A stretch of DNA of 21,757 nt from an uncultured Oscillospiraceae bacterium (GTDB lineage: Bacteria; Bacillota; Clostridia; Oscillospirales; Oscillospiraceae). Below are positions 20,646 to 21,757 of this stretch, piece after piece; the stretch's first letter is position 1; the number at the start of each line of letters is the position of its first letter. Under the pieces are notes generated by a model. The model had not been told where the DNA came from, ran no database searches, and saw nothing but the letters and a program-made list of their open reading frames with translations. Location: NCBI GenBank assembly GCA_934569425.1, contig CAKTKM010000011.1, positions 1 to 21,757 of the forward strand, written 5' to 3'. The translations under genes and the position numbers were made by a program.

Positions 20646-21757
20646 ATGTATAACGACGATTTTGACCGTTTCCATAACAGTCAGTACCACTACGGCCGCA
20701 ACAGTAACCTGCCTGCCGACGACTATCAGCCCTCCGGCGGCGCCCCCACGCCGGAAAGCCCCAGCAAGAAGGGCTTTTTCCAAAGCGCGGCGGCCAAGAT
20801 CACGGCCATTGTGCTGGCCTGCGCCATCATCGGGACCGCCTGCGGCTTCGGCGGCGCGGCGCTGTACCGTAGTTCCACCCGCCAAAGCGCGGTCATCCAG
20901 CAGTCCAGCCGCGAGCCTGTCGCCGTCTCCGTAAAAGAGGTGGACGGACAGACCAGAATGGAGCCTGCCGAGGTGTACGCGGCGGCGGTGAATTCGGTGG
21001 TGTCCATCAACACCACCTCCACCAGCGGCACCAATATCTTCGGCCAGGCCGTGGAGACCGCCAGCGCCGGCAGCGGCTTTGTCATCACGCAGAATGGCTA
21101 TATCGTCACCAACTATCATGTGGTGAAGGGCGCAAACTCCGTCAAGGTGACGCTGTATAACGGCGAGACCTACGATGCCACCGTCATCGGCGGCGACAGC
21201 GATTACGATGTGGCTGTCATTAAGATCGACGCCACCGGACTGACCCCCATGACCATGGGCAACAGCAAGGACGTGAACGTAGGCGACACGGTTCTCGCCA
21301 TCGGCAATCCTTTGGGCGAGCTGACCTTCTCCATGAGTCAGGGCATCGTCTCCTGCTGTGACCGCGCCATCAATGTGGACGGCACCCCCTTCAACATGAT
21401 CCAGGTAGACGCCTCCATCAACCCTGGCAACTCCGGCGGCCCGCTGGTGAACCTGTACGGTGAGGTGGTTGGCATTGTCTCTGCCAAGTACTCCAGCTAT
21501 TCCAATACCAGCGTGGAGGGTCTGGGCTTTGCCATTCCCATCAGCGATGTGCAGGCCATCATCACCGATATTATGGAAAACGGTCAGGTGACCGGCAAGG
21601 CCTATCTGGCCATCAAGGCCGGTACCATGAACGAGCAGATGGCTGCCCAGTATAATATCGACGTCACCACAGGCGTGTTCGTTTTCTCCACCGAAAGCGG
21701 CGGCGCCGGAGAAAAGGCCGGTCTGCGGCTGGGCGATGTGATCACCAAGCTGAATGA
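20646..21757 (+). CDS. htrA: Membrane-anchored HtrA/DegP-like serine protease (3' end cut by window)
   Basis: A trypsin-like HtrA protease for extracytoplasmic protein quality control; 370 residues are visible and the frame is still open at the window end. A cytosolic polar N-terminus of about 45 residues is followed by a membrane anchor at about 51-74 (ITAIVLACAIIGTACGFGG), then a spacer and the protease domain. The catalytic triad is complete: H158 in TNYHVV, D188 in SDYDVAVIK and S263 in NPGNSGGPL. VEGLGFAIPIS (290-300) leads into a PDZ domain that has begun (AYLAIKAG, then GAGEKAGLRLGDVITKLN) when the window ends. Start: ATG with AAAGGAGG upstream. It is transcribed away from the FAD oxidoreductase. 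Its single TM and HtrA-PDZ layout match Gram-positive HtrA/YvtA-type proteins, often controlled by envelope-stress systems; no such operator could be assigned here. Confidence 0.95.
   Translation, partial: MYNDDFDRFHNSQYHYGRNSNLPADDYQPSGGAPTPESPSKKGFFQSAAAKITAIVLACAIIGTACGFGGAALYRSSTRQSAVIQQSSREPVAVSVKEVDGQTRMEPAEVYAAAVNSVVSINTTSTSGTNIFGQAVETASAGSGFVITQNGYIVTNYHVVKGANSVKVTLYNGETYDATVIGGDSDYDVAVIKIDATGLTPMTMGNSKDVNVGDTVLAIGNPLGELTFSMSQGIVSCCDRAINVDGTPFNMIQVDASINPGNSGGPLVNLYGEVVGIVSAKYSSYSNTSVEGLGFAIPISDVQAIITDIMENGQVTGKAYLAIKAGTMNEQMAAQYNIDVTTGVFVFSTESGGAGEKAGLRLGDVITKLN

Overview
The window is a stretch of bacterial chromosome, about 55-60% G+C by eye. Genes are tightly packed, ribosome-binding sites are strong AGGAGG-type, and terminators are classic hairpin plus T-run. 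The gene content (DHHW and DUF4358 families, COG2509-type flavoprotein, DHHW/MBOAT operon, cysteine desulfidase, methionine gamma-lyase, ComEB-type deaminase) points to an anaerobic, amino-acid-using Clostridia member, most likely a gut Oscillospiraceae-type bacterium. This is inference from gene families and style; genus cannot be set from the sequence alone. No rRNA, tRNA, CRISPR array, insertion sequence, phage gene or integrase was seen.

Layout. (1) 1-3610: the 3' part of a branched-chain amino acid ABC transporter operon, livH (cut by the window edge)-livM-livG-livF, with overlapping genes and closed by a very strong symmetrical terminator. (2) 3611-4160: a divergent intergenic region holding what looks like a decayed MarR-family regulator on the minus strand and a good sigma-A promoter facing right. 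(3) 4161-5839: a TauE/SafE-type exporter and a PAP2 membrane phosphatase. (4) 5923-10392: one transcription unit with its own promoter and terminator, encoding a DUF4358 lipoprotein, a DHHW protein, an MBOAT O-acyltransferase and a second DHHW protein. This reads as a cell-surface O-acylation machine and is the most interesting locus here. (5) 10443-12323: a ComEB/dCMP-deaminase-like enzyme and an L-cysteine desulfidase (CyuA family). (6) 12375-14017: a small helical plus zinc-ribbon protein with its own promoter and terminator, then a LysR regulator. (7) 14034-16265 (minus): a secreted, C-terminally anchored 5'-nucleotidase-type metallophosphatase whose promoter carries two dyads. (8) 16434-17673 (minus): methionine gamma-lyase. 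(9) 17870-20478 (minus): a COG2509-type FAD oxidoreductase translationally coupled to a D-2-hydroxyacid dehydrogenase. (10) 20537-21757: a divergently transcribed membrane-anchored HtrA-like protease, cut by the window edge.

How the genes may work together: amino-acid import (Liv), cysteine desulfidation to sulfide, methionine breakdown to methanethiol and 2-oxobutyrate, a possible sulfur-anion exporter and a 2-hydroxyacid dehydrogenase fit a fermentative lifestyle that gains carbon and energy from amino acids and releases volatile sulfur. The second theme is the envelope: surface O-acylation, lipid-phosphate phosphatase, anchored nucleotidase and HtrA quality control. Most genes are in separate transcription units, so these themes are neighbourhood-level inference, not proof of one system.
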